A program made the position numbers and the translations under genes. Positions 32,386-39,858 of a stretch of DNA of 45,310 bases are shown here, one piece after another. Each line of letters begins with the position of its first letter. The first letter of the stretch is position 1. Below the pieces are notes generated by a model. That model did no database searches. It saw only the letters and a list, made by a program, of their open reading frames with translations, and was not told the origin of the DNA. This stretch comes from an uncultured Clostridia bacterium (GTDB taxonomy: Bacteria > Bacillota > Clostridia > Oscillospirales > Acutalibacteraceae), in contig CALCHE010000145.1 in the NCBI GenBank assembly GCA_937901145.1, positions 1 through 45,310 on the forward strand, written 5' to 3'.

Positions 32386-32810
32386 TGGAAGAAAGCATCT
32401 TACTCCATTACACCGTACCCGGTGACGATTTCACCAGAGCAGGTGCCGCCTCAGGCGATGTTAAAAAGCATCTCAAAGAACTCGGAATATCCCCTTCAGT
32501 AATCAGAAACGTTTCCATCGCTATGTATGAAGGCGAAATCAATATGGTCATTCACGCCAACGGCGGAGAAATCGACGTGGAAATAACTGAAGAAGACATT
32601 ACCATGACCTTAAAGGATGAAGGTCCAGGTATCGAAAATGTGGAGCTTGCTATGAGAGAAGGCTACTCCACCGCTCCCGATAACATCCGCACTCTCGGCT
32701 TCGGCGCAGGTATGGGGCTTCCAAACATAAAAAAATACACCGACGAATTTTCCATCGACACGAAGGTCGGTGTAGGAACTACACTTAATCTTAAGGTTAA
32801 AATCCAGTAA
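32385..32810 (+). CDS. Anti-sigma-factor-type HATPase (serine kinase-like)
   Basis: The 141-residue protein is a single GHKL ATPase domain: N box EGEINMVIHA, G1 DEGPGI, G2 GFGAGMGLPNIK. There is no His phospho-acceptor domain, as in RsbW/SpoIIAB-type serine kinases. It is coupled to DRTGG 1 by a one-base overlap and followed, after a 150-base repeat-filled gap, by the hydrogenase-like gene. In known hydrogenase clusters such ATPases are thought to relay a redox signal; that is from memory of these clusters and is not shown here. Confidence 0.9.
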   Translation: MEESILLHYTVPGDDFTRAGAASGDVKKHLKELGISPSVIRNVSIAMYEGEINMVIHANGGEIDVEITEEDITMTLKDEGPGIENVELAMREGYSTAPDNIRTLGFGAGMGLPNIKKYTDEFSIDTKVGVGTTLNLKVKIQ

Positions 32811-32950
32811 TTTACCGTAAAAGAAGGTTATTATAATTTACTTTTTCCCTTTATAGCCCGATTTTCTCTGCGGAACAAACGGTAAAAAATTATAAAAGCG
32901 TAAACCCGCGACCAAATTCTGCATTTTGCGTTCTGCATTCTGCATTCAGG
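32811..32950. repeat. Intergenic repeat mosaic 3 inside the sensor operon
   Basis: The last part (32912-32948) is a run of TTCTGCATT-like units; the rest is A/T-rich with no motif I can name. The next gene's ribosome binding site abuts it. Confidence 0.6.
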
Positions 32951-32961
32951 AAGGAGTTCCT

Positions 32962-34287
32962 ATGTCCATAACATTCCATTCAGTACGCCTTGATGCTGAC
33001 AAATGTCAGGGCTGTACCAACTGCATAAAGCGTTGCCCTACCGAGGCAATACGAGTCAGAAACAAAAAAGCTTACATAATCTCCGACCGCTGTATCGACT
33101 GCGGTGAATGCATCAGAGTATGCCCTCATCACGCTAAAATAGCGGTTACGGAGCATTACAACGAAATACTTAATTATAAATACAGAATAGCACTTGCTGC
33201 CCCGGCCCTTTACGGACAGTTCAATAATCTGGAAAATGTAGACTATGTACTCACAGGGCTCAAAAGAATGGGCTTCGACCAGGTAGTCGAGGTAAGCAAA
33301 GGAGCCGAATACATCAGCAGTGCCACCCGTATGATGTTTGACACGGGTGAGCTGAAAAATCCCGCCATTTCCGTGGCCTGCCCTGCTGTGGTAAGACTTA
33401 TCAGAACACGATTCCCTAACCTTATCCCTAATCTTCTCCCTCTGTGTGCGCCTATCGACATAGCCGCCAAAACCGCCAGAGACGAAGCGAAAGCAAAAAC
33501 AGGACTTACCGACGAGGATATCGGTGTATTCTTTATTTCTCCCTGTCCCGCCAAAAGAACAGCCATCCGCTCTCCCCTCTGCTATGACGAATCGGGCATC
33601 AACGGAGCCTTCGCCATAAAGGACATTTATCCCGTCCTTCTGCAGACTATGGAAAAGCTTCTTCCCGAGGAAATCGAACCTCTCAACGATTCGGGCATCA
33701 TCGGTGTAGGCTGGGCAAGCAGCGGCGGTGAAGCAGCAGGCCTTTTAAAGGAAAGATATCTTGCCGCAGACGGAATCGAAAATGTCATCAAGGTTTTAGA
33801 GGAGCTCGAGGACGAAAAGCTCAACGACCTCGACTTTATCGAGCTTAACTGCTGTACAGGCGGATGTGTAGGCGGTGTCCTTACTGTAGAAAACCCCTAT
33901 GTCGCCAAAGCGAGAATACAGAGACTGCGCAAATTTATGCCCGTTTCCTGTAACAGCATCGAAAGTGATTTCGATCTTGATTCACTGGCATGGACCAAAG
34001 AGCTTACGCCTTCTCCTGCTATGAAATTAGCCGACAATGTAATCAAAGCTATGAGAATGATGTCCAAGCTCCGTGAAATAGAAGCCTCTCTGCCGGGTCT
34101 TGACTGCGGTATATGCGGTGCCCCCTCCTGCAGAGCTCTGGCTGACGATATCGTACGAGGCTATGCCACCGAAGGTGACTGCCTGATAAAACGCTTTAAC
34201 AGCGAAAACCGCACCGAAGGCGAGGACTGGCTTCCCCTGGCCTTCAGAGATAAAATAATTACGGAAGATTCGGGTGAAAAAAAATGA
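32962..34287 (+). CDS. [FeFe]-hydrogenase-like protein of sensory type (HydS-like)
   Basis: About 441 residues from the ATG at 32962 (AAGGAG upstream). Two 4Fe-4S ferredoxin motifs (C15-C25 and C44-C54) come first, then the H-cluster domain: VAC140P (L1), SPC195PAK (L2), C298TGGC302 (L3). All four cluster ligands are present, but the proton-transfer Cys before C140 is Ala139, the usual Met before L2 Cys is Ser193, and the L2 Glu is Ala201. A C-terminal FeS domain follows (C382, C385, C390, C407). These changes match my recollection of sensory group C/D hydrogenases, so low activity and a redox- or H2-sensing role are inferred. Confidence 0.85.
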   Translation: MSITFHSVRLDADKCQGCTNCIKRCPTEAIRVRNKKAYIISDRCIDCGECIRVCPHHAKIAVTEHYNEILNYKYRIALAAPALYGQFNNLENVDYVLTGLKRMGFDQVVEVSKGAEYISSATRMMFDTGELKNPAISVACPAVVRLIRTRFPNLIPNLLPLCAPIDIAAKTARDEAKAKTGLTDEDIGVFFISPCPAKRTAIRSPLCYDESGINGAFAIKDIYPVLLQTMEKLLPEEIEPLNDSGIIGVGWASSGGEAAGLLKERYLAADGIENVIKVLEELEDEKLNDLDFIELNCCTGGCVGGVLTVENPYVAKARIQRLRKFMPVSCNSIESDFDLDSLAWTKELTPSPAMKLADNVIKAMRMMSKLREIEASLPGLDCGICGAPSCRALADDIVRGYATEGDCLIKRFNSENRTEGEDWLPLAFRDKIITEDSGEKK

Positions 34288-34610
34288 CGGTTAAAGATTT
34301 TGCCGAAAGATTAAACTTAAAAATTCTTACTGAAGGCGACCTCACGAGAGAAGTAACAGGCTGCTACAGCGGTGACCTTCTGTCCTGGGTTATGTCCAGA
34401 GCCAAAGAGGGCGATGCCTGGCTGACGGTTATGGGTAATGTGAACTCCGTAGCCGTGGCTGTCCTTTCTGACTGTGCCTGTGTCATCCTTACGGAGAATT
34501 CACCCCTGGACGACGTAGCCGTGGAAAAAGCTATTCAGCAGGGTATAACCTTCCTCTCGTCAGAGAAAAACGCTTACGAGCTTTCCGTAGAAATATCGAA
34601 GCTGATATGA
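34284..34610 (+). CDS. DRTGG-domain protein 2
   Basis: This 108-residue DRTGG-like domain (NLKILTEGDLTREVTGCYSGDLLSWVM, then WLTVMGNVNSVAVAVLSDCACVIL) is related to DRTGG protein 1. The start overlaps the stop of the hydrogenase-like gene (ATGA), and its own stop overlaps the start of PHP gene 2, so the three are translationally coupled. It may act in the same relay as the HATPase. Family knowledge gives no defined reaction. Confidence 0.85.
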   Translation: MTVKDFAERLNLKILTEGDLTREVTGCYSGDLLSWVMSRAKEGDAWLTVMGNVNSVAVAVLSDCACVILTENSPLDDVAVEKAIQQGITFLSSEKNAYELSVEISKLI

Positions 34611-35323
34611 AGCTTTACTACGATTTACACCTTCACTCCTGTCTCTCCCCCTGCGGTGACAACGATATGTCCCCATATAATCTCACCAATATGGCGAAGC
34701 TTCTGGGCTATGACATAATCGCACTGACCGACCATAACAGCTGTGAAAACTGCGAAAGCGCCATAAAAATCGGCAAGGAAATCGGTCTGACGGTAGTCCC
34801 CGGTATGGAGCTGTGCACGAGTGAAGAGATACATAATGTCTGCCTTTTCCCCACCGTAGAGAAGGCTATGGAATTCAGCCGTTTCATAAAAGCTACCATG
34901 CCTCCCGTAAAAAACAGAGAAGAGATTTTCGGTCAGCAGCTGATTATGGACACTGAGGACGGCATCCTCGGAAAGGAAGAAATACTTCTTACCGTCGCTT
35001 CATCAGTATCCATCGACGAATTACCCGACCTCATAAGTGAATATGACGGTGTATGCTATCCCGCCCACATCGACCGTGAATCCTACAGCGTTATCAGTGC
35101 TTTAGGTGATTTTCCCGACAATTTACAGGTAAACGCCTTCGAGCTGACGCCGAATGCAGATGAAAAGCAATGGAGAGAAAATTATCCTGCACTTGAAGGA
35201 AAAACACTTATCCGCTCCTCAGATGCACACTATCTGCAGAATATGAGAGAGGCACAGTTCAGCATTGATTTACCCGAAAACAGCGCCGAAGCACTCATCA
35301 GCTTCATCAGAAACAATAAGTAA
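34607..35323 (+). CDS. PHP-domain phosphoesterase 2
   Basis: The 238-residue PHP protein has DLHLHSCLSPCGDND, ALTDHNS, E69 (GMELCT), YPAHIDR and SSDAHY as metal-binding motifs. It is the last gene of the operon and overlaps the DRTGG 2 stop codon (ATGA). PHP proteins of this type are often found beside hydrogenase genes in clostridia. It is shorter than PHP 1 and lacks that protein's helical insert. The substrate is unknown. After the stop the DNA becomes a repeat mosaic without a clear terminator. Confidence 0.88.
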   Translation: MKLYYDLHLHSCLSPCGDNDMSPYNLTNMAKLLGYDIIALTDHNSCENCESAIKIGKEIGLTVVPGMELCTSEEIHNVCLFPTVEKAMEFSRFIKATMPPVKNREEIFGQQLIMDTEDGILGKEEILLTVASSVSIDELPDLISEYDGVCYPAHIDRESYSVISALGDFPDNLQVNAFELTPNADEKQWRENYPALEGKTLIRSSDAHYLQNMREAQFSIDLPENSAEALISFIRNNK

Positions 35324-35324
35324 A

Positions 35325-35482
35325 AAAATGCAGAATGCAGAGTGCAGAACGCAGAATTGCGGGGGAAGACTTCGAAAAAGCAGATAGTGATACACCGCTT
35401 TTTGAACGCTAAGTGCTAAACGCAAAACGCAAAGTGGCGGGTAAGACTTCGGAAAGCAGATAGTGATACACCGCCACTTTTA
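35325..35482. repeat. Intergenic repeat mosaic 4, with two foldback units
   Basis: GCAGAATGC-type units (minus orientation, 35330-35360), then two related units each with GCAGATAGTGATACACCGC (35361-35398 and 35436-35474). The second is bracketed by perfect 10-bp arms AAAGTGGCGG (35431-35440) and CCGCCACTTT (35471-35480). Confidence 0.75.
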
Positions 35483-35495
35483 CGGATAAAATTCC

Positions 35496-35519
35496 GTAGG
35501 GACACGGCTTGCTGTGTCC
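35496..35519 (+). repeat. GTAGGG-headed palindrome, copy D
   Basis: GTAGGGACAC...GTGTCC, followed by GCCAAGC. A near relative lies at 35777-35800 (copy G), with the stem held by G-U pairs. The 35324-36026 stretch holds no gene. Confidence 0.6.
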
Positions 35520-35550
35520 GCCAAGCGACCGTAACTTAACGGTGTACATT

Positions 35551-35684
35551 GTAGGGAACGGTCTTGACCGTTCCGATCCTGAATATTTTTTGCACATAAA
35601 AGCAATTATTCAACTACAAAAAACGGCTGTTTATATTTATCGCCATAAACCGGGAAACAGGGAACGGTCAAGACCGTTCCCTAC
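35551..35684. mobile_element. 134-bp MITE-like element with perfect 24-bp inverted ends
   Basis: The left end (35551-35574, begins GTAGGGAACGG) and right end (35661-35684, ends CCGTTCCCTAC) are exact reverse complements. Each end is itself a palindrome (GGAACGGTC/GACCGTTCC). The 86-base interior codes nothing. No target-site duplication is evident. Confidence 0.55.
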
Positions 35685-35776
35685 GGTTCTGTTATTAATC
35701 GGGTGTTAAATATTTATCCGTGCTTTCGGTTTAATGGGGTTACTACTAAAATCTGTACGTTGCGGTTTAATTTTCC

Positions 35777-35862
35777 GTAGGGATATGTCTTGCCGTGTCC
35801 GCCAAGCCTTTTGCCTCTCTTGCTTACAGGGGAGGTGTCACGAAGTGACGGAGAGGTATCCA
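35777..35862. repeat. GTAGGG palindrome copy G plus CCTCTC module
   Basis: GTAGGGATATG...CGTGTCC at 35777-35800, followed by the minus-strand form of the CCTCTCCGTCAC module (35812-35862) that also occurs at 15975 and 26628. Confidence 0.6.
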
Positions 35863-35948
35863 CCGTAACATAATGTCAAAATTATAGTGGTGACCATCGG
35901 TTGCCACTCTTTTTTTTCTGTATAAATCAAAAATGCCTTCTCTTTACC

Positions 35949-35977
35949 TTGTATTATTCAATGAAAGATGTTATACT
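35949..35977 (+). promoter_or_regulatory. Promoter of the alpha-galactosidase operon
   Basis: TTGTAT, 17-base spacer, TATACT. A small palindrome AAGCT-C-AGCTT follows. Confidence 0.65.
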
Positions 35978-36026
35978 CATTCTGTAAATAATTAAGCTCA
36001 GCTTAAGGAGAAAAGAGGAAAACATT

Positions 36027-38126
36027 ATGATTATTTTGGAACGCGACGGAATATTTATTCTCGAAACAGAAAATACCCATTATGTTATGGGTGTGAACTG
36101 TCAGGGTGAGCTCAATCATCTTCATTGGGGTAAGAAATGTAATATAGACGACTATTTCGTAAATTACAAACCCTGGGAGAGAAGCTCCAACCACGCAGCA
36201 AGAGATTTCGCCAAAACCGAATATCTTCCCTACGGCGGTGCAGTTTACAGACCTGTGGCTCTCACCTGTACATACCCTGACAAATGCAGAGAGGTAATGC
36301 TTACCTATAAGGACTTCAATATCACAGAGGATGACGGAGCCTTTGTGCTTGAAATCATACTCGAGGACAAGCCTTATAAATTAGAAGTATCTCTTTTCTA
36401 TAAGCTTCAGGAAAACACAGATATTATCGAGCGCTGGAGCGTAATCAGAAACTGCTCCGATTCTCTTGTCACCTTAGGCAAGATAGCTTCGGGCGAATTC
36501 AATTTCCCTTCGAAGCGTCCCTATACCTCCACTAATTTCAACGGTACCTGGCTCGCTGAGTTCAGAAAGGAAGAATCCGTGGTTAAAAACGGTGTTCTTA
36601 CCTACGAAAGCCGTAAGGGCGGAAGCGACCACACCGTAAGTCCCTTCTTCGTCCTTTCACAGAATGCCGACGAAAAGCAGGGCGATGTTTTCTTCGGAGC
36701 GCTGGCCTGGTCGGGTAATTTCAAGGTAGAGGTTTCCCGTGACTGTGTAGGCGTTACCAGAGCAGTTATCGGCATCAACGACTTCGATTTCTCCTATAAT
36801 CTTCACGCAGGCGAGGAGTTCACCGCTCCCTCTGTTTACTGCGGTTATGTTCAGGGCTTCGGTAAAATGAGTAACCTTATGAACGATTATGCCGTAGAAT
36901 ATATTCTGCCCAAATCCTTCGCTAAAGAGCCCCTGCCTGTTCTCTATAACAGCTGGGAGGCTACCTGGTTCGATGTCAGCTGTGAGGGACAGCAGAAATT
37001 AGCAGAAATCGCAGCAGATTTAGGCGTAGAGCTTTTCGTTATGGACGACGGTTGGTTCGGAAGTCGAAAGGATGACCATGCAGGCCTGGGCGACTGGTAT
37101 GTTAACAAAGAAAAATTCCCCGAGGGCCTTAAGCCTCTCATCGATAAGGTTACATCCCTCGGTATGAAATTCGGCTTATGGTTTGAGCCTGAAATGGTGA
37201 ACCCCGACTCTGATCTTTACCGTGCTCATCCCGAATGGGCATACCATTACGACACCCGTACATCCACACGTCTTCGTGATCAGCTGGTTCTTAATCTGAC
37301 CAGAGAGGATGTACAGCAGCACGTTTTCTCCTGTATGGATGATATGCTCAATGAGTATGACATCAGCTACATCAAATGGGATATGAACCGTTGCTATTCG
37401 GAAACAGGTGCAGAAAATCTCGAGAATCCGCAGGAGCTCTGGTACAGACATACCAAGGCTGTTTACGAAATCGCTGACAGACTCAAGGCAAAGCATCCCG
37501 GACTTCAGATCGAATGCTGTGCTTCAGGCGGCGGCAGAGCTGACCTCGGTGCACTTTCACACTTCGATATGGTGTGGACCTCCGACGACACAGATCCCAT
37601 CGACCGACTGGAAATTCAGGAGGGCTTCTCCCTTATCTATCCCACCAAATCAATGCGTGCCTGGGTAACAGATACAAACAGAGGTTCACGTCCCAACGAC
37701 TGGGATTTCCGCTTCAATGTAACTATGCAGGGGTCACTTTCCATCGGCGGAAACCTTCTCAAATACGATGAAAGAGAGCTTGAAATTCACAAAAAATACA
37801 TCGCTCTTTACAAGGAAATCCGCGAAACCGTTCAGTTCGGTGCCCTTCACAGACTCGCCAACTTCGCTCAGGACAGCATTTATGCTAACGAATACGTTTA
37901 CGGTAATCAGTGTGTGCTCTTCCTTTGCACAGATGTGACCACCTTCTTCAATGACAAGTTCTACCGTATCACTCTGGCAGGACTCGAGGAGGACGCTCTT
38001 TATAAATTCGAATATGAGGGCGAGGAAAAAATCCTCAGCGGTGCATATCTTATGAATGTAGGTCTTGACTACGAAATGGGCTCATCCTTACAGTCAAAAA
38101 TTATAGTTTTCGAAAAGGTTCAGTAA
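36027..38126 (+). CDS. Alpha-galactosidase, GH36
   Basis: The 699-residue enzyme has the GH36 layout: an N-terminal beta-sandwich, then a barrel with LFVMDDGWFGSRKDD, GLWFEPEMV, the nucleophile D452 in IKWDMNR, and the acid/base region WTSDDTDP near 518-523. ECCASGGGRAD supplies substrate contacts. It removes alpha-1,6-galactose from raffinose-type sugars or galactomannan oligomers. No signal peptide, so cytoplasmic. AAGGAG precedes the ATG. The ybaK-like gene overlaps its stop by one base, so the two form an operon. No sugar transporter or regulator lies beside it. Confidence 0.95.
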   Translation: MIILERDGIFILETENTHYVMGVNCQGELNHLHWGKKCNIDDYFVNYKPWERSSNHAARDFAKTEYLPYGGAVYRPVALTCTYPDKCREVMLTYKDFNITEDDGAFVLEIILEDKPYKLEVSLFYKLQENTDIIERWSVIRNCSDSLVTLGKIASGEFNFPSKRPYTSTNFNGTWLAEFRKEESVVKNGVLTYESRKGGSDHTVSPFFVLSQNADEKQGDVFFGALAWSGNFKVEVSRDCVGVTRAVIGINDFDFSYNLHAGEEFTAPSVYCGYVQGFGKMSNLMNDYAVEYILPKSFAKEPLPVLYNSWEATWFDVSCEGQQKLAEIAADLGVELFVMDDGWFGSRKDDHAGLGDWYVNKEKFPEGLKPLIDKVTSLGMKFGLWFEPEMVNPDSDLYRAHPEWAYHYDTRTSTRLRDQLVLNLTREDVQQHVFSCMDDMLNEYDISYIKWDMNRCYSETGAENLENPQELWYRHTKAVYEIADRLKAKHPGLQIECCASGGGRADLGALSHFDMVWTSDDTDPIDRLEIQEGFSLIYPTKSMRAWVTDTNRGSRPNDWDFRFNVTMQGSLSIGGNLLKYDERELEIHKKYIALYKEIRETVQFGALHRLANFAQDSIYANEYVYGNQCVLFLCTDVTTFFNDKFYRITLAGLEEDALYKFEYEGEEKILSGAYLMNVGLDYEMGSSLQSKIIVFEKVQ

Positions 38127-38605
38127 TGGCTAAGAAAGAAGAAAAGACCAATGTAATGCGCATCCTCGAGCAGAAAAAGATAATCTACAGGGCTCACTCC
38201 TACGCCTCCACAGGTGCCGTAAGCGGCACTGAGGTGGCTGAGGCTTTGGGGCAGAATCCTGCTCAGGTTTTCAAAACTCTTGTCACGCAGGGCGCATCGA
38301 AAAGCTATTATGTTTTTATGATTCCTGTCGCTGAGGAGCTTGACCTGAAAAAGGGTGCCAAGGCAGTAGGCGAAAAGAGCATCGCTATGATAAAATCAAA
38401 GGAGCTTTTACCGCTTACGGGATATATTCACGGCGGATGCTCACCAATAGGAATGAAAAAGCAGTTCACTACCACTGCACATTTTACCGTTAAGGATTTT
38501 CCGACGGTGATTTTCAGCGCAGGGAAAATAGGCTATCAGGTAGAAATGTCTTTTGAGGATTTATGTAGGGTCGTACCTGTAGGTGTGGCAGATGTGACAG
38601 TATAA
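38126..38605 (+). CDS. ybaK: YbaK/EbsC-type Cys-tRNA(Pro) deacylase
   Basis: The 159 residues match the YbaK/EbsC family: AEALGQNPAQVFKTLVTQG with the active Lys, and GYIHGGCSPIGMKKQF. YbaK hydrolyses cysteine mischarged on tRNA-Pro, acting in translation quality control. It overlaps the alpha-galactosidase stop by one base (TAATG), a purely positional link with no obvious functional one. Length is standard. A GTAGGG palindrome followed by a T run lies 45 bases downstream and may serve as terminator. Confidence 0.93.
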   Translation: MAKKEEKTNVMRILEQKKIIYRAHSYASTGAVSGTEVAEALGQNPAQVFKTLVTQGASKSYYVFMIPVAEELDLKKGAKAVGEKSIAMIKSKELLPLTGYIHGGCSPIGMKKQFTTTAHFTVKDFPTVIFSAGKIGYQVEMSFEDLCRVVPVGVADVTV

Positions 38606-38649
38606 AAACTGTAATATCAGTTTTTTGCGACTTTGAAAAATAATAATGT

Positions 38650-38686
38650 GTAGGGTGTCTGCCTCTGCGGCGGACACCTTTTTCGT
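38650..38686 (+). terminator. GTAGGG palindrome copy H acting as terminator-like hairpin
   Basis: GGTGTCTGCC/GGCGGACACC-type hairpin headed by GTAGGG, followed by TTTTTCG. Confidence 0.5.
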
Positions 38687-38704
38687 TTCAAGGAAGTGTT
38701 CATA

Positions 38705-38982
38705 TTCTTTCCGCTCAGGCCGCTCGGGGCCTTTACTTTGCCCGGGGCGGCAAAGTAAACAAAGCGCCCTTTTTACCTCGGGAAAAGCCTTCCCCTCGGT
38801 GGCCGCCTTCGTAAACTCGGCGGAGATAAGGAACTGCCGTTTTACAGTATAATTTTTGTTTTATTTAGCTCCGTTCAAAATCACGGTTTCGCATATTTAC
38901 TCTTTCAGTACCTCAAAACGGCTAAAGTCAGAGGGGTTGCCCCGTGGCAGGGGAAAAGACAACCGATAAGACTTCGGATTTA
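38705..38982 (+). repeat. 278-bp structured repeat, copy 1
   Basis: Nearly identical to 39464-39741 (four differences by eye). It contains strong hairpins, for example AGGCC/GGCCT and TTTACTTTGCC/GGCAAAGTAAA. The 38606-39858 stretch holds no gene; the middle part (38983-39463) has short palindromes only. Confidence 0.85.
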
Positions 38983-39463
38983 TAAGCAGGTTTAATCTCT
39001 CTTTTTTCTTAGTAGTACCCCATAAAACCGAAGGCTCGGAGCTGATTACTTTATCACGTTTTTCCCCCGTTTTCTCTTTGCTTTACAGTAGGAATACCCG
39101 TAAAGATAAAGGACGCATCACGGTGTGGACATAAAAATGAACCACGGAAAAACCCAACGGAAGATGGAGAGAAGGTAACATACCTGCGGTGATAATCTGG
39201 CTTTTTTCGGTAGTGCAGTTCATACAGAAAAGTACAACGGCAGACTAAGGAGGATATTGAAATCAGTTCATTAAACCTTCTTCCGAAAAAAACAAAATTA
39301 GCATCCGACGAGTCGTATATTTATAGCATCCAAAAAGCGCTTTTGGGTACTTTTGGCAAGGGCAAAAGTACCTCTGCGAAGCTATCACGACTGTATGCTT
39401 CCTTGAAACGAAAAAATCAATAGCATAGAGATGCTTAGTTTTTTAAGTTCAAAAACATTCAGG

Positions 39464-39741
39464 TTCTTTCCGCTCAGGCCGCTCGGGGCCTTTACTTTGC
39501 CCGGGGCGGCAAAGTAAACAAAGCGCCCTTTTTACCTCGGGAAAAGCCTTCCCCTCGGTGGCCGCCTTCGTAAACTCGGCGGAGATAAGGAACTGCCGTT
39601 TTACAGTATAATTTTTGTTTTATTTAGCTCCGTTCAAAATCACGGTTTCGCATATTTACTCTTTCAGTACCTCAAAGCGGATAAAGTCAGAGAGGTTGCC
39701 CCGTGGCAGGGGCAAAGACAACCGATAAGACTTCGGATTTA
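39464..39741 (+). repeat. 278-bp structured repeat, copy 2
   Basis: Same orientation as copy 1, offset 759 bases. Further relatives are at 28950-29190 (inverted, diverged) and 45262-45310 (cut by the window end). Confidence 0.85.
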
Positions 39742-39764
39742 AAGGAAAGTTTCACTTAACAGAA

Positions 39765-39829
39765 ACAGACGGGTGTGAATAATTTATTTCAGATCCCATC
39801 TTGAAATCTTGTCCCGTCTGTTATATAAT
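39765..39829 (+). promoter_or_regulatory. GH43 promoter with overlapping inverted repeat
   Basis: TTGAAA (39801-39806), 17-base spacer, TATAAT (39824-39829). ACAGACGGG (39765-39773) pairs with CCCGTCTGT (39813-39821), which sits between -35 and -10, as an operator would. Confidence 0.6.
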
Positions 39830-39858
39830 CATCTCAATGATAAAAAGGAGAAAATACC

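Noticed and set aside
32962..34287. Annotating the hydrogenase-like gene as a catalytic HydA
   Set aside because: The proton-transfer Cys is replaced by Ala, the other L2 positions deviate, and no partner subunits are in the window.
35325..35870. Insertion sequence remnant with transposase
   Set aside because: No ORF of transposase length or motif was found on either strand; only short palindromic repeats are visible.
38646..38852. ORF within the 278-bp repeat region
   Set aside because: The frame is not kept in the diverged copy at 28950-29190, there is no ribosome binding site, and hairpins explain the sequence better.
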